A stretch of 64,000 nt of DNA, taken from the NCBI GenBank assembly GCA_019115385.1, contig DXDR01000080.1, positions 1 through 64,000 of the forward strand, read 5' to 3'. Every line of letters starts with the position of its first letter. The first letter of the stretch is position 1. Shown here piece after piece: positions 1 through 6,880 of the stretch. This DNA comes from Candidatus Mediterraneibacter avicola. GTDB lineage: Bacteria; Bacillota; Clostridia; Lachnospirales; Lachnospiraceae. The notes beneath the pieces are model-generated. The model had not been told where the DNA came from. It saw only the letters and a program-made list of their open reading frames with translations, and did no database searches. The position numbers and the translations under genes were made by a program.

Positions 1-1197
1 GATATTCTTATTATTGGGGAAGATGAAAATGTGGTCCGCATTTACATGGTCGATAGCGGTCAGCATATCATCCGTACTCGGATTCATAGTCTGTCCGCCC
101 TGGATGATATAGTCCACGCCCAGTTCCCGGAATATCTCATTCATCCCCTCGCCGATCGAAACAGCGATAAAGCCAACCGGTTTTCTGGCTTCTTTTTTCT
201 TCTTAAGTTCAGCTGCCTGGGCCTGCTGTTCCGCTACCTTCTCCGCATCACGGATCAGTTTCTCCTGGTGCTCCTCGCGCATATTGTCAATCTTCATCCT
301 GGAGAGCTGGCCGTATGTGAGAGCTTTCTGGATAGCAAGTCCCGGGTCGTTTGTGTGGACATGGATCTTCACGATATCGTCGTCCGCAACGCAGACAATA
401 GAATCGCCGATGGACTCCAGGTACGCCTTGAACTCGGTCTCGTCCGTTTCCGAGAAAGGCTTGTCTGTCATAATGATAAATTCCGTACAGTAGCCGAACT
501 TGATATCTGTCTCTGCCTGCTGGGACGGTTTCACCATTTTTGTTCCCGCACTGGCGTCAATAGCCGTGTAGTCGATCTCCTTGCCGGAGAATGCGTCGTA
601 TGCCCCGTGAAGGATCTCAATAAGCCCCTGTCCGCCGGAATCCACGACTCCGGCTTCTTTCAGTACGGGAAGCATATCCGGGGTCTGAGCCAGCACATCT
701 TCTGCGTGGCGGATGATCTCTGGAATGAACACCTCCAGATCTTCCGTAGTCTCTGCAAGTTCGCCCGCTTTCTGAGAGATGCCTTTTGCAACGGTGAGGA
801 TCGTTCCCTCCTTCGGCTTCATAACTGCTTTGTATGCTGTCGCCGTCGCTCTCTCGCAGGCTTTTGCGAGAACAGGCACATCAATTTCCTTATAATCGCG
901 GATTTCTTTTGTAAATCCTCTTAAAAGCTGTGAAAGGATCACTCCTGAATTTCCTCTGGCGCCGCGCAGGGAACCGGAGGAGATGGCTTTTGCAGTAGAA
1001 AGCATATCCGGATTTTCAATGGCCTTTACTTCTTTCGCCGCCGACATGATCGTCAGAGTCATATTTGTACCGGTATCCCCGTCCGGTACGGGAAATACAT
1101 TTAATTCATTGATGTATTCTTTTTTTGCTTCCAGATTTGCCGCGCCGGCAAGAAACATTTTCTGAAGCATCTCTGTATTTATCGTTTTAACAGCCAC
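1..1197 (-). CDS. fakA: DAK2-domain fatty-acid-kinase-like protein FakA/YloV (3' end beyond window)
   Basis: The frame is open for 399 codons from a GTG at 1197 to the window edge, so the C-terminus is missing; family members are about 550 residues. The GTG is chosen because AAGGAGG lies just upstream, and the product begins VAVKTINTEMLQ. Seen motifs are PDGDTGTNM near residue 35, the aspartate-rich nucleotide/Mg site of dihydroxyacetone-kinase-like ATPases, then GSLRGARGNSG and VDSGGQGL. The C-terminal half of the visible part (FGYCTEF, HVHTNDPG) fits the middle domain of YloV. In Firmicutes this family phosphorylates fatty acids held by a FakB (DegV) protein so that they enter phospholipid synthesis. 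It follows the Asp23-family gene by 13 bases and is probably co-transcribed with it from the promoter near 1636, as in the yloU-yloV order of Bacillus. The family call is firm; the substrate is inferred. Confidence 0.93.
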   Translation of the reverse strand, partial: MAVKTINTEMLQKMFLAGAANLEAKKEYINELNVFPVPDGDTGTNMTLTIMSAAKEVKAIENPDMLSTAKAISSGSLRGARGNSGVILSQLLRGFTKEIRDYKEIDVPVLAKACERATATAYKAVMKPKEGTILTVAKGISQKAGELAETTEDLEVFIPEIIRHAEDVLAQTPDMLPVLKEAGVVDSGGQGLIEILHGAYDAFSGKEIDYTAIDASAGTKMVKPSQQAETDIKFGYCTEFIIMTDKPFSETDETEFKAYLESIGDSIVCVADDDIVKIHVHTNDPGLAIQKALTYGQLSRMKIDNMREEHQEKLIRDAEKVAEQQAQAAELKKKKEARKPVGFIAVSIGEGMNEIFRELGVDYIIQGGQTMNPSTDDMLTAIDHVNADHIFIFPNNKNI

Positions 1198-1210
1198 GAT
1201 AAAATCCTCC

Positions 1211-1573
1211 TTAATCTATCACTCTCACACCTTCAACGAAGATGTTGATTTTCTCTACCGACATTCCGGTGAACTCCTCAACCTTGTATTTCACGTTGCT
1301 CATCAGATTATCGGATACAGAGAGGATGTTCACTCCGTAAGAGACGATCACGTGAAAATTGAGGATAATGGTATTATCATCTGAAAGTTCGACCTGTATT
1401 CCATGTGTCAGGCTTTCCCTTTTCAGAAGACGAACCAGCCCGTCCTTCATATTGACTGCAGCCATACCGACGATTCCAAAACACTCCACTGCCACGGAAC
1501 CCGCGTATTTGGCGATCACTTCTGGATTGACTGTGATGATTCCAAGATCTGTGCTCATACTTCCTTTCATCAT
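1211..1573 (-). CDS. yloU: Asp23/Gls24-family envelope stress protein (YloU-like)
   Basis: A 120-residue protein of the Asp23/Gls24 (DUF322) family. The N-terminal GIITVNPEVIAKYAGSVAVE, central VELSDDNTIILNFHVIVSYG and C-terminal EFTGMSVEKINIFVEGVRV segments match the conserved alternating beta-strand and helix pattern. The start at 1573 is set by GGAGG six bases upstream; a second ATG directly follows and another lies four codons further on, so the exact start is slightly uncertain. Family members are small cytoplasmic or membrane-associated proteins linked to envelope stress; the biochemical role is unknown. It is the first gene of a two-gene unit with the FakA-like gene and is divergent from rpmB, the same arrangement as in many Firmicutes. 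Confidence 0.92.
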   Translation of the reverse strand: MMKGSMSTDLGIITVNPEVIAKYAGSVAVECFGIVGMAAVNMKDGLVRLLKRESLTHGIQVELSDDNTIILNFHVIVSYGVNILSVSDNLMSNVKYKVEEFTGMSVEKINIFVEGVRVID

Positions 1574-1621
1574 ATATTACCTCCAGTTCTTATATGGATT
1601 TTTACCATAAATAACATGATT

Positions 1622-1650
1622 ATTATACTATCACTTCATAAATTTTACAA
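1622..1650 (-). promoter_or_regulatory. Sigma-A-type promoter of yloU-fakA
   Basis: On the minus strand TTGTAA (-35, 1650-1645) and TATAAT (-10, 1627-1622) are separated by exactly 17 bases. It lies about 50 bases upstream of the yloU start and points away from rpmB. This is seen directly; activity is inferred. Confidence 0.7.
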
Positions 1651-1677
1651 TACAGATTCGTTTTTTTTAAAAAATAC

Positions 1678-1706
1678 TTGCAATAGGAAAATGTTTCTGA
1701 TAAAAT
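1678..1706 (+). promoter_or_regulatory. Sigma-A-type promoter of rpmB
   Basis: TTGCAA (1678-1683) and TAAAAT (1701-1706) are separated by 17 bases and lie about 50 bases before the rpmB start. The region just upstream carries a T-run followed by an A-run that could act as an UP-like element. It is back to back with the yloU promoter. Confidence 0.72.
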
Positions 1707-1757
1707 GTCATTGTTATGAGTCTATACGACCAGTTCAGATTGTTAGGAGGTGCAGTC

Positions 1758-1943
1758 ATGGCAAAATGTGCTATTTGTGAAAAGGGAGCTCACTTTGGTA
1801 ACAATGTAAGCCACTCTCATAGAAAAACACCGAAAATGTGGAAATCAAATGTAAAATCCGTCAGAGTAAAAACAGAAGGCGGATCAAAGAAAATGTATGT
1901 ATGTACATCATGCCTGAAGTCAGGACGCGTTGAAAGAGCATAG
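1758..1943 (+). CDS. rpmB: 50S ribosomal protein L28
   Basis: A 61-residue L28 starting MAKCAICEKG, with TAGGAGG eight bases before the ATG at 1758; an in-frame upstream ATG has no such site and would add a non-family extension. Two CxxC pairs (CAIC at residues 4-7 and CTSC near the C-terminus) show that this is the zinc-binding C+ form. The core (NNVSHSHRKTPKMWKSNVKSV) is typical of the family. L28 is a component of the large ribosomal subunit near the E site. The gene is monocistronic, with its own promoter at 1678 and a strong terminator directly behind it. Confidence 0.97.
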   Translation: MAKCAICEKGAHFGNNVSHSHRKTPKMWKSNVKSVRVKTEGGSKKMYVCTSCLKSGRVERA

Positions 1944-1965
1944 TTTCCGCATAATATAAGCAGGC

Positions 1966-2008
1966 AAAACCCGTATCTGCATTTTGTCAGATACGGGTTT
2001 TCTTTTTG
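1966..2008 (+). terminator. Rho-independent terminator of rpmB
   Basis: A perfect 14-bp stem (AAAACCCGTATCTG at 1966-1979 pairs with 1988-2001), an 8-base loop and a following CTTTTTG tract. It sits 22 bases after the rpmB stop. Confidence 0.9.
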
Positions 2009-2052
2009 AAAAACTCTGCCGACACATCAGATTCCCTGGCTTGTTGGCTTAT

Positions 2053-2190
2053 TCAGCAGCAGAACAGCCGATATCCAAGCACGAGAAACACAAGCAGCAG
2101 GATAACGCCCCATACGAGGTTTGGGAGCAGCATCATAATAAACATCCCGATCGCTATCCAGAACAGCGCAAAACCGCATACCTTTTTCAT
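2053..2190 (-). CDS. Small hydrophobic membrane protein (45 aa)
   Basis: A 45-codon frame beginning MKKVCGFALFWIAIG and ending in LFCC. It is almost wholly hydrophobic, with two likely transmembrane stretches separated by a PN turn (residues 7-22 and 25-40), a charged N-terminus and a terminal Cys pair. The ribosome site is weak (GGGAGCGAAG about 8 bases upstream). It follows the gerW gene by 66 bases in the same direction, so it may be the last gene of that unit. I do not recognise a named family. It is too short for most gene callers, but its composition and membrane pattern argue for a real gene. Confidence 0.6.
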   Translation of the reverse strand: MKKVCGFALFWIAIGMFIMMLLPNLVWGVILLLVFLVLGYRLFCC

Positions 2191-2256
2191 TGTCTTCGCT
2201 CCCGTACGCCCCGTTGGTATATCCTATGCCGGCATCCGTCTTTTTATTCCCTTCAC

Positions 2257-2655
2257 TTACACTTCGTCATCAGAATCTAAAATGTCCATCACATCTTCTT
2301 CGGTCATCTTTTCTTCTTTTCCGGAAGTAAATCTGTCCACCACATCAGGAACCATGTCAAGAATCTTTGTGATCGTATCCTGATTCTTAATATTGACCAG
2401 CTTCGTCCGGCCGTTCTGGATCACAATAACAGCGCTGGGAGACATTTTTCCGCCGATGCCGCCGATTCCCTTTTCCTTCTTTTCACCGCTAAACGCGCCT
2501 GCCCCGATTCCAAAAGAGACATCTACCAGAGGAAGGATGATCGTTCCGTTGATGTGGATTGCTTCCCCCACCACTGTTTTTGACGAAATCACACCGTCCA
2601 TTCCCCGGAAAAGTGACTCTACTGTTGCCTTAAAATTGCCGTTTGCTTCAGACAT
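2257..2655 (-). CDS. ytfJ: GerW-family sporulation protein (YtfJ)
   Basis: A 132-residue protein with the GerW/YtfJ pattern: an N-terminal helix (ATVESLFRGMDGVISSKTVVG), then PLVDVSFGIGAGAF, a Gly-rich stretch GIGGIGGKMSPSAVIVIQ, and an acidic tail (EEDVMDILDSDDEV). In Bacillus YtfJ is made in the forespore and affects germination with particular nutrients. The start has AGGAGGAAGAAAGC before the ATG. It follows the DUF2953 (YtfI-like) gene by 46 bases, and the ytfI-ytfJ pair is conserved in spore formers, which supports a sporulating host. Confidence 0.92.
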   Translation of the reverse strand: MSEANGNFKATVESLFRGMDGVISSKTVVGEAIHINGTIILPLVDVSFGIGAGAFSGEKKEKGIGGIGGKMSPSAVIVIQNGRTKLVNIKNQDTITKILDMVPDVVDRFTSGKEEKMTEEDVMDILDSDDEV

Positions 2656-2701
2656 GCTTTCTTCCTCCTATTATCTGTTAATTTTGTCCGCTGCAGCGCT
2701 T

Positions 2702-3637
2702 CTATAATTTGAAGCTTTTGATGTGCTCATATGTCTTTTTTACATCTTTGTTAAAATACAGATTCCACGCCGGGACAAGAAAATACAGCAGGCGGATCTT
2801 CCCCTCTGCCAAAAGCCGTCCTTTAAGGATTTTATGTTCAAAATCCGGCCGGATATCTGTATATTCCCCGATCAGAGGATAAATCATACTGACTGCGGCG
2901 AGAACATAGCCTGTATGCGCCGGGTCATCAAATCCAAACTCCACTGATCCCTCTATTTTTTTCGGCCGCAGAGACCGAAGCAGCCTTTTCACTTCCGTCA
3001 GCACAGTAAAAAAAGCGTTTCTGTGTATCTCATCGGTCAGAAAATTCTGTACGTTTTCTTTTTTCTCTGCCAACGATTTTATATTAACATATATTTTGTG
3101 GAATGTATATTTTATCTTTTCACAAAATGCAGCGGCTTTTTCTGCTATCCCTTCTTCCGCCTTTTCTTCTTTTTCCTTTTCTTCACTCTTTTCCTTCTGG
3201 GATTTCGAGTTATCTTCCGGGATTTTTTGCCCTGCCTTCTTCTTCGTGCCGGAAGGGTCTGGCTTTTCGTCGGGCCGGTTTTTATCCGTCTTCTTTTTCC
3301 GCGCTTCCTTTTCGGCTTTTTTTTCTCTTTTCTCTGTTTTCTCTTCCGTCACTCTGCTCTCCATCTCATCCTCAGAGCTGTCAAATCTTTTCCAGGCGAT
3401 CCGAAATTTCCAGACAAGAGTTTCATTTTCATAGGCGGCCTCCCCGGAGATCAGGCGGGCAAGCCAGTGAAACCGTATCCGACATTTAAGAGATTTCACC
3501 TTCCCGCCGCAGGAAACTGCAGCTCTGTATCGGACAGGCAGAAGGATCACTGCAGCCAGCAGCACAATGACAGCCGCAGCCACAACAAGAAGCACAATAC
3601 CAAGTATCTTCAATATTAAAAAAATTATATGTAGCAT
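2702..3637 (-). CDS. DUF2953-domain membrane-anchored protein (YtfI-like)
   Basis: 311 residues. An N-terminal transmembrane helix (IIFLILKILGIVLLVVAA and on) is followed by a short conserved beta segment ending near residue 88. A highly charged Lys/Glu-rich low-complexity region runs from about 90 to 175. The C-terminal DUF2953 domain contains GSVEFGFDDPAHTGYVLAA and DIRPDFEHKILKGRLLAEG. DUF2953 genes usually sit directly before the gerW (ytfJ) gene, as here, and are presumed to act in sporulation or germination. The start is five bases after the stop of the preceding gene, with only a weak ribosome site, suggesting translational coupling. The molecular function is unknown. Confidence 0.85.
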   Translation of the reverse strand: MLHIIFLILKILGIVLLVVAAAVIVLLAAVILLPVRYRAAVSCGGKVKSLKCRIRFHWLARLISGEAAYENETLVWKFRIAWKRFDSSEDEMESRVTEEKTEKREKKAEKEARKKKTDKNRPDEKPDPSGTKKKAGQKIPEDNSKSQKEKSEEKEKEEKAEEGIAEKAAAFCEKIKYTFHKIYVNIKSLAEKKENVQNFLTDEIHRNAFFTVLTEVKRLLRSLRPKKIEGSVEFGFDDPAHTGYVLAAVSMIYPLIGEYTDIRPDFEHKILKGRLLAEGKIRLLYFLVPAWNLYFNKDVKKTYEHIKSFKL

Positions 3638-3642
3638 CCGCT

Positions 3643-3987
3643 TTACCGCCCTGTTTTTTCAAATTCTTCCTGCCGTCCGAGGATAAAACGGCGGAGATCA
3701 GCCGTACCGGTCTCTCGGTACACTTTATCAGCAAGTTGTTCGACAAGAAAAAGAGCCTCGTCATAGCCATCTGCAAGTCCGGTCACAAAAATCTCACTAT
3801 TGTCAAATACATGCTGCCGGAGAAGGATTGAAGAAAAAATCTCAAGCTGGTTCTGTTCCCCCTGGGCCAGAGCTACAAGGTAGACAGAGGGATGCAGCTT
3901 TTTTCTGCAGAGCAGCTTCATTATTTTTGTTTTTTTCTTCTGCCAGCCCTGGCTGACATACAGATCGCAGTAAAATTTTACACGCAT
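3643..3987 (-). CDS. Conserved hypothetical protein (114 aa)
   Basis: 114 residues, starting MRVKFYCDLYVSQGWQ after GAGAGGAATAT. No signal peptide or membrane segment is visible. The central part (VYLVALAQGEQNQLEIFSSI) and the segment VTGLADGYDEALFLVEQLAD look like a mixed alpha/beta soluble fold. It lies between the PBP gene (17 bases upstream) and the DUF2953 gene (5 bases downstream), so it belongs to the same transcription unit as ftsW, the PBP and the sporulation genes. I do not recognise the family; it is likely clostridial-specific. Confidence 0.75.
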   Translation of the reverse strand: MRVKFYCDLYVSQGWQKKKTKIMKLLCRKKLHPSVYLVALAQGEQNQLEIFSSILLRQHVFDNSEIFVTGLADGYDEALFLVEQLADKVYRETGTADLRRFILGRQEEFEKTGR

Positions 3988-4004
3988 ATATTCCTCTCCG
4001 CCTG

Positions 4005-5510
4005 TCAGTTATAATAAGAATCCAGTATCTCTCCTGCCAGAGAGACTGCCTTTCCGCTGGCACTTCCGTCCGATCCCTCTGTGATCACAGTGATGACCAG
4101 TTCCGGGTTATCTACATTTGTAAAACCGATAAACCAGGAATGTGTTTTATCCGCATCAGACATGCTGTACTCTGCTGTGCCTGTTTTTCCGGCAACTGTA
4201 TAGGACTTGCCGCTGAGCACAGACGCTGTCCCTTCTTCTACAACCGCAGTCATATATTCTTTGAGCTGAGCCGCCTCTTCCGACGTCATCAGTCTCCGGT
4301 AACTTTTCGGTACATTTTTGCGCACTTCACTTCCTGTATAATTTGTAACGCTGTCCACCAGATACGGTTCCATCAGAGTTCCCCCGTTGGCGATCGCCTG
4401 CGTGATCAGCGCCATGTGATACGGACTTACCATCGTATTCCCCTGCCCCATGGCCGTCATCATAATCTCAGCAGAACTGGAATCTTCCTGAAGCGCAAAT
4501 GAACTTTTGCTGTAATCCAGTGTTCCCGGAAGCGCGCTGTTAAACAGAAGATCCTCTGCCGTATCCCGGTATCCTCCGATATCCAGGGAAAGTCCGATGT
4601 TTGAAAACGACGCATTGCAGGAATTTGCAAGTGAGCTTTCCAGATCTTCATGCCCATGCACGTTGCCGTTAATGCAGCGGATCGTCGTATTGTCTACGGT
4701 TATTTTCCCGGAACAGTCATAAGTATAGTCCGCATAATTGTTGTTCTGACGCATGAAAGCCAGGGTCGTCACAACTTTAAAAGTAGAGCCCGGAGCATAG
4801 GAGCCGTTCGTTGCCCTGTTCAGGAGCGGGCTGTTCTCTTCATCCGTGTTCAGAGTTTCCCAGTCCGTTCGGATGCGGTTCGGATCAAATCCCGGCTTTG
4901 AGACCATTGCCAGGATCTTCCCGGTATCTGCTTCCATGACGATGGCCGCCCCTTTGTTGTCTCCCAATGCGTCATACGCGGCCTGCTGGAGATCCGCGTC
5001 AAGTGTCGTGACTACTGTATCCCCCATATTTTTCTCACCGCTGAACTCATTCTGCAGCTTTTCAACAAAAAATGCATTTGAGGTAAGGAGTTCAAAATTT
5101 TCCGCAGACTCAAGGCCGGTCTTTCCAAGCTCAGGGTCACTGTAGCCGATAACATGGGCAAACGCAGCGCCGTACGGGTAACTTCTCGTCTCTGTCCCAT
5201 CCTCCGCGACTTCTGTCTCAGCCAGCACATTTCCGTTTCTGTCAACAATATCTCCCCTCACGACCGTCTCTGCGAACAGATCCTGCCGCTTGTTGTAAGG
5301 GCTGTTTACAAATGTTCCCGCTCTGGCTATCATAAAATATACGATATATATCATAAGCGCAATAAAGAGGATCACAAAAAAATAGGTAACTCTTGCAAAC
5401 TCTTTATTTCGAACGCGTTCTCTGTTTCTGCCGCGGCCTCTGTCTCGGGACTTCTTCGAATTTCGGTCCGGTTTTCGCCGTCTTTCGCGCGGTACTTCTT
5501 CCCAGTTCAT
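4005..5510 (-). CDS. Penicillin-binding protein, D,D-transpeptidase (FtsI/PbpA type)
   Basis: 501 residues. A very basic cytoplasmic N-terminus (Arg/Lys-rich to about residue 38) precedes one transmembrane helix (about 41-61) and an extracellular transpeptidase domain. The three active-site motifs are complete: STFK with catalytic Ser242, SCN at 297-299 and KTGTA from 442. The short N-terminal dimerisation region (RGDIVDRNGNVLAETE) matches PbpA/SpoVD-like class B PBPs, which cross-link peptidoglycan together with a SEDS polymerase. The partner is encoded directly upstream: this gene starts inside the last 107 bases of the ftsW-like gene. The ATG at 5510 is supported by GGGAGCTGAGAA and by the need to keep the membrane helix. 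A role in sporulation or elongation cannot be told apart. Confidence 0.93.
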   Translation of the reverse strand: MNWEEVPRERRRKPDRNSKKSRDRGRGRNRERVRNKEFARVTYFFVILFIALMIYIVYFMIARAGTFVNSPYNKRQDLFAETVVRGDIVDRNGNVLAETEVAEDGTETRSYPYGAAFAHVIGYSDPELGKTGLESAENFELLTSNAFFVEKLQNEFSGEKNMGDTVVTTLDADLQQAAYDALGDNKGAAIVMEADTGKILAMVSKPGFDPNRIRTDWETLNTDEENSPLLNRATNGSYAPGSTFKVVTTLAFMRQNNNYADYTYDCSGKITVDNTTIRCINGNVHGHEDLESSLANSCNASFSNIGLSLDIGGYRDTAEDLLFNSALPGTLDYSKSSFALQEDSSSAEIMMTAMGQGNTMVSPYHMALITQAIANGGTLMEPYLVDSVTNYTGSEVRKNVPKSYRRLMTSEEAAQLKEYMTAVVEEGTASVLSGKSYTVAGKTGTAEYSMSDADKTHSWFIGFTNVDNPELVITVITEGSDGSASGKAVSLAGEILDSYYN

Positions 5511-6867
5511 TTCTCAGCTCCCTTTCTTTTTTTCTCTCTATTTTTTCTTCTTCATCTTCCCTCAGAATATACAGCCCCTGGATAATGCCGAACATGATCA
5601 TCGTACTCAGCATCGAACTGCCGCCGTAGCTGACGAAAGGAAGCGTCATTCCGGTGGATGGTATAAACTTCGTCACGCCCCCGATCTGCAGGAACACCTG
5701 GAAGATATAGCAGGTTCCAAGACCCAGGGCTACAAGTTTATAAAACTGATCGCGCAGCTCCATAGCTATATTGAGGAACATCACATAACAACTCACACAG
5801 ATCAGGACAAGACAGAGTGCATAGATCACTCCCATTTCCTCTGTGATCGCAGAAAAGATAAAGTCTGTCTCCGATACAGGTATCATATCCGGCTGCCCTT
5901 TAAAGAGGCCGGTTCCAAACCATCCTCCGGTCCCTATGGCGAACAGAGACTGGGCAACCTGAAATCCGCTCCCGCTGTAAGTTGCTATCGGGTCCTGCCA
6001 TGCTTCCACCCGGACCTGGATATGTGAGAAAAGATAATATCCGGCCACAGCAGCCAGACACCCTGCCGCAATGCCGGCCAGAACATACAGCGGCTGTCTT
6101 GTAGCCACATAGAGCATGACAAGATATACTACAAAAAAGATCAGAGCGGCTCCCAGATCAGTGGAGACGACCAGGATCAGCACATGGGCCGCTGCAATGG
6201 CCGTAGTAACGACGATATTTTTGAATTCCGTCGATTTCTTAAGGCTTGCTGCGACAAAAAATACAAAAAGTATTTTTACAAACTCTGACGGCTGGATGTT
6301 CACTCCAAACAGACTGAACCCCAGCTTCGCCCCTCCGGATGTGGTGGCGAAAACAGCGACGATCAGGAGGGCGGCTCCGCCCACCGCAGCGTATATATAA
6401 GTCCATTTTTCAAGAAACGTCAGTTTCCTTATAAGGACAGGCACGATCAGGCCGAATATGACGCCCAGTATAACAAACGCAAGCTGTTTTATGGCGCTTC
6501 CGTATGCCGTATCATTGTCGTAGGACAGCCGGGTTATCATGATCATTCCCGCCGTGATCAGCATACACATATTGTTGACGACCAGTCGCGATACATTCGG
6601 ATAGATCAGGTTGTACAGAAGAATGACCGCCAGGAGGACGGCAAAAAGCGCTGCCCAGATAAAAAGGATCCTCATGTCTTCTGTTGCCAGGAACATTACC
6701 GCAAAAGCCACAGCCTGGAGCACAAACATCAGAACATTCTGGCGGATCAGAACCCGGTTCTCTTCATCCTCGTAGCTGCGTGTAAAAATAGAAAAACAGG
6801 AAAACGTATACGCGGCCATAAGTATGATTATAATGTATTTTGATAGTTGTATTGTTATGTTTACCAC
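5404..6867 (-). CDS. FtsW/RodA/SpoVE-family peptidoglycan polymerase
   Basis: 487 residues with about ten transmembrane segments. The SEDS signatures include GVNIQPSEFVKILFVFFVA and TGGWFGTGLFKGQP, and the C-terminal part has FIFSAITEEMGVIYALCLV and FIPSTGMTLPFVSYGGSSM. SEDS proteins polymerise lipid II into glycan strands and work with a class B PBP, encoded by the next gene. The start is a GTG at 6867 with AGGTGAGAAA in front. The C-terminal tail is cytoplasmic and strongly basic, and its last 35 codons are also read in another frame as the start of the PBP. The paralogue (FtsW, RodA or SpoVE) cannot be fixed from the sequence alone. Confidence 0.94.
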   Translation of the reverse strand: MVNITIQLSKYIIIILMAAYTFSCFSIFTRSYEDEENRVLIRQNVLMFVLQAVAFAVMFLATEDMRILFIWAALFAVLLAVILLYNLIYPNVSRLVVNNMCMLITAGMIMITRLSYDNDTAYGSAIKQLAFVILGVIFGLIVPVLIRKLTFLEKWTYIYAAVGGAALLIVAVFATTSGGAKLGFSLFGVNIQPSEFVKILFVFFVAASLKKSTEFKNIVVTTAIAAAHVLILVVSTDLGAALIFFVVYLVMLYVATRQPLYVLAGIAAGCLAAVAGYYLFSHIQVRVEAWQDPIATYSGSGFQVAQSLFAIGTGGWFGTGLFKGQPDMIPVSETDFIFSAITEEMGVIYALCLVLICVSCYVMFLNIAMELRDQFYKLVALGLGTCYIFQVFLQIGGVTKFIPSTGMTLPFVSYGGSSMLSTMIMFGIIQGLYILREDEEEKIERKKERELRNELGRSTARKTAKTGPKFEEVPRQRPRQKQRTRSK

Positions 6868-6880
6868 TTTCTCACCTGCT

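Noticed and set aside
1716-1757. A longer rpmB start at 1716
   Set aside because: The added residues do not fit L28 and the strong TAGGAGG lies before 1758.
3023-3619. Long plus-strand frames opposite the DUF2953 gene
   Set aside because: They mirror the Lys/Glu-rich codons of the real gene as Phe/Leu/Ser-rich frames, without ribosome sites.
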